Assembly: GCA_019117325.1 (NCBI GenBank)
Contig: DWZY01000345.1
Location: 1 to 5,065 of the forward strand
Direction of reading: 5' to 3'
Length of the DNA stretch: 5,065 nucleotides
DNA from: Candidatus Brevibacterium intestinigallinarum
GTDB taxonomy: Bacteria; Actinomycetota; Actinomycetes; Actinomycetales; Brevibacteriaceae
Shown here: positions 4,836-5,065 of the stretch, piece by piece
Layout: every line of letters starts with the position of its first letter
How positions within the stretch are numbered: position 1 is the first letter of the stretch
Program-made: the position numbers and the translations under genes
The notes under the pieces: generated by a model
Databases searched by the model: none
Seen by the model: only the letters and a program-made list of their open reading frames with translations
Told to the model about the DNA's origin: nothing

Positions 4836-5065
4836 TCAGCCGCGCCGACGCTTGGGCGGACGGCAGCCGTTGTGCGGGGTGGGGGTGACGTCCTGGATCG
4901 TGCCCAGCTCGAGGCCGGCGGCCTGGAGCGAGCGGATCGCGGTCTCGCGGCCCGATCCCGGGCCCTTCACGAAGACGTCGACCTTCTTGAGGCCGTGCTC
5001 CTGAGCGCGGCGCGCGGCGGACTCAGCGGCCATCTGCGCGGCGTACGGGGTCGACTTGCGCGAGC
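4836..5065 (-). CDS. rpsK: 30S ribosomal protein S11, C-terminal part (5' partial at window edge)
   Basis: This is ribosomal protein S11 (uS11), which sits on the small-subunit platform near the mRNA exit site. The frame runs off the window end, and 75 residues plus the stop (TGA, 4836-4838) are visible, out of about 130 expected. Visible blocks are SRKSTPYAAQMAAESAARRA, KKVDVFVKGPGSGRETAIRS, and the terminal DVTPTPHNGCRPPKRRRG, all hallmarks of the family. The ATG at 5033 is internal: upstream codons read SRKSTPYAAQ, which is conserved S11 sequence. It precedes rpoA by 160 bases, much wider than the 44-base rpoA-rplQ gap, and that spacer is highly structured. Confidence 0.97.
   Translation of the reverse strand, partial: SRKSTPYAAQMAAESAARRAQEHGLKKVDVFVKGPGSGRETAIRSLQAAGLELGTIQDVTPTPHNGCRPPKRRRG

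Noticed and set aside
3021..4888. Long plus-strand open frames (3021-4175 and 3629-4888) across rplQ and rpoA
   Set aside because: They are Leu/Gly/Asp/Arg-rich antisense shadows of unmistakable rplQ and rpoA, caused by strong codon bias.
1..5065. CRISPR array, tRNA, rRNA, insertion sequence, toxin-antitoxin or phage genes
   Set aside because: No regularly spaced repeats, tRNA-like cloverleaf, transposase motifs or terminal inverted repeats were seen.

Overview
The window is very GC-rich, its third codon positions are almost all G or C, and it ends in the tail of the ribosomal-protein/RNA-polymerase alpha operon. RpoA, L17 and S11 closely resemble actinobacterial versions. RpoA has a GTG start and an acidic C-terminus, L17 has an acidic tail, and rpsD is absent between rpsK and rpoA. 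Together these point to a high-GC Actinomycetota chromosome. Micrococcales is my best guess, but the sequence alone cannot fix the genus.

Layout, left to right. (1) Bases 2-955, plus strand: the 3' part of an acetyl-CoA-synthetase-like AMP-forming ligase. Its key C-terminal motifs are degraded and there is no lysine in the visible 317 residues. (2) Bases 965-1783, minus strand: a LysE/RhtB-type amino-acid exporter that converges on the ligase gene with only 9 bp between the stop codons. It carries an unusual Ala/Thr/Pro/Glu-rich insert built partly from three 30-bp tandem repeats. (3) Bases 1784-1949: a divergent control region. It has a TACACT -10 box six bases before the regulator's ATG, which suggests leaderless mRNA, and an array of GTGA/TCAC half-sites. 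(4) Bases 1950-2912, plus strand: a LysR-type regulator, by position the likely controller of the exporter. (5) Bases 2913-3065: a convergent intergenic region with three strong hairpins, probably terminators for both sides. (6) Bases 3066-5065, minus strand: rplQ (L17), rpoA (RNA polymerase alpha) and the 3' part of rpsK (S11), transcribed rpsK-rpoA-rplQ. The 160-bp rpsK-rpoA spacer is filled by three consecutive inverted repeats, the first an approximately 24-bp-paired compound hairpin.

Functionally, two units meet here. One is a conserved housekeeping operon for translation and transcription. The other is a small accessory block: a regulator-exporter pair of lysG-lysE type next to a diverged adenylate-forming protein. 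I see no mobile element, tRNA, rRNA, CRISPR array or clear defence system. The best candidates for something undescribed are the structured rpsK-rpoA spacer, the lysine-free ligase relative and the repeat insert in the exporter.
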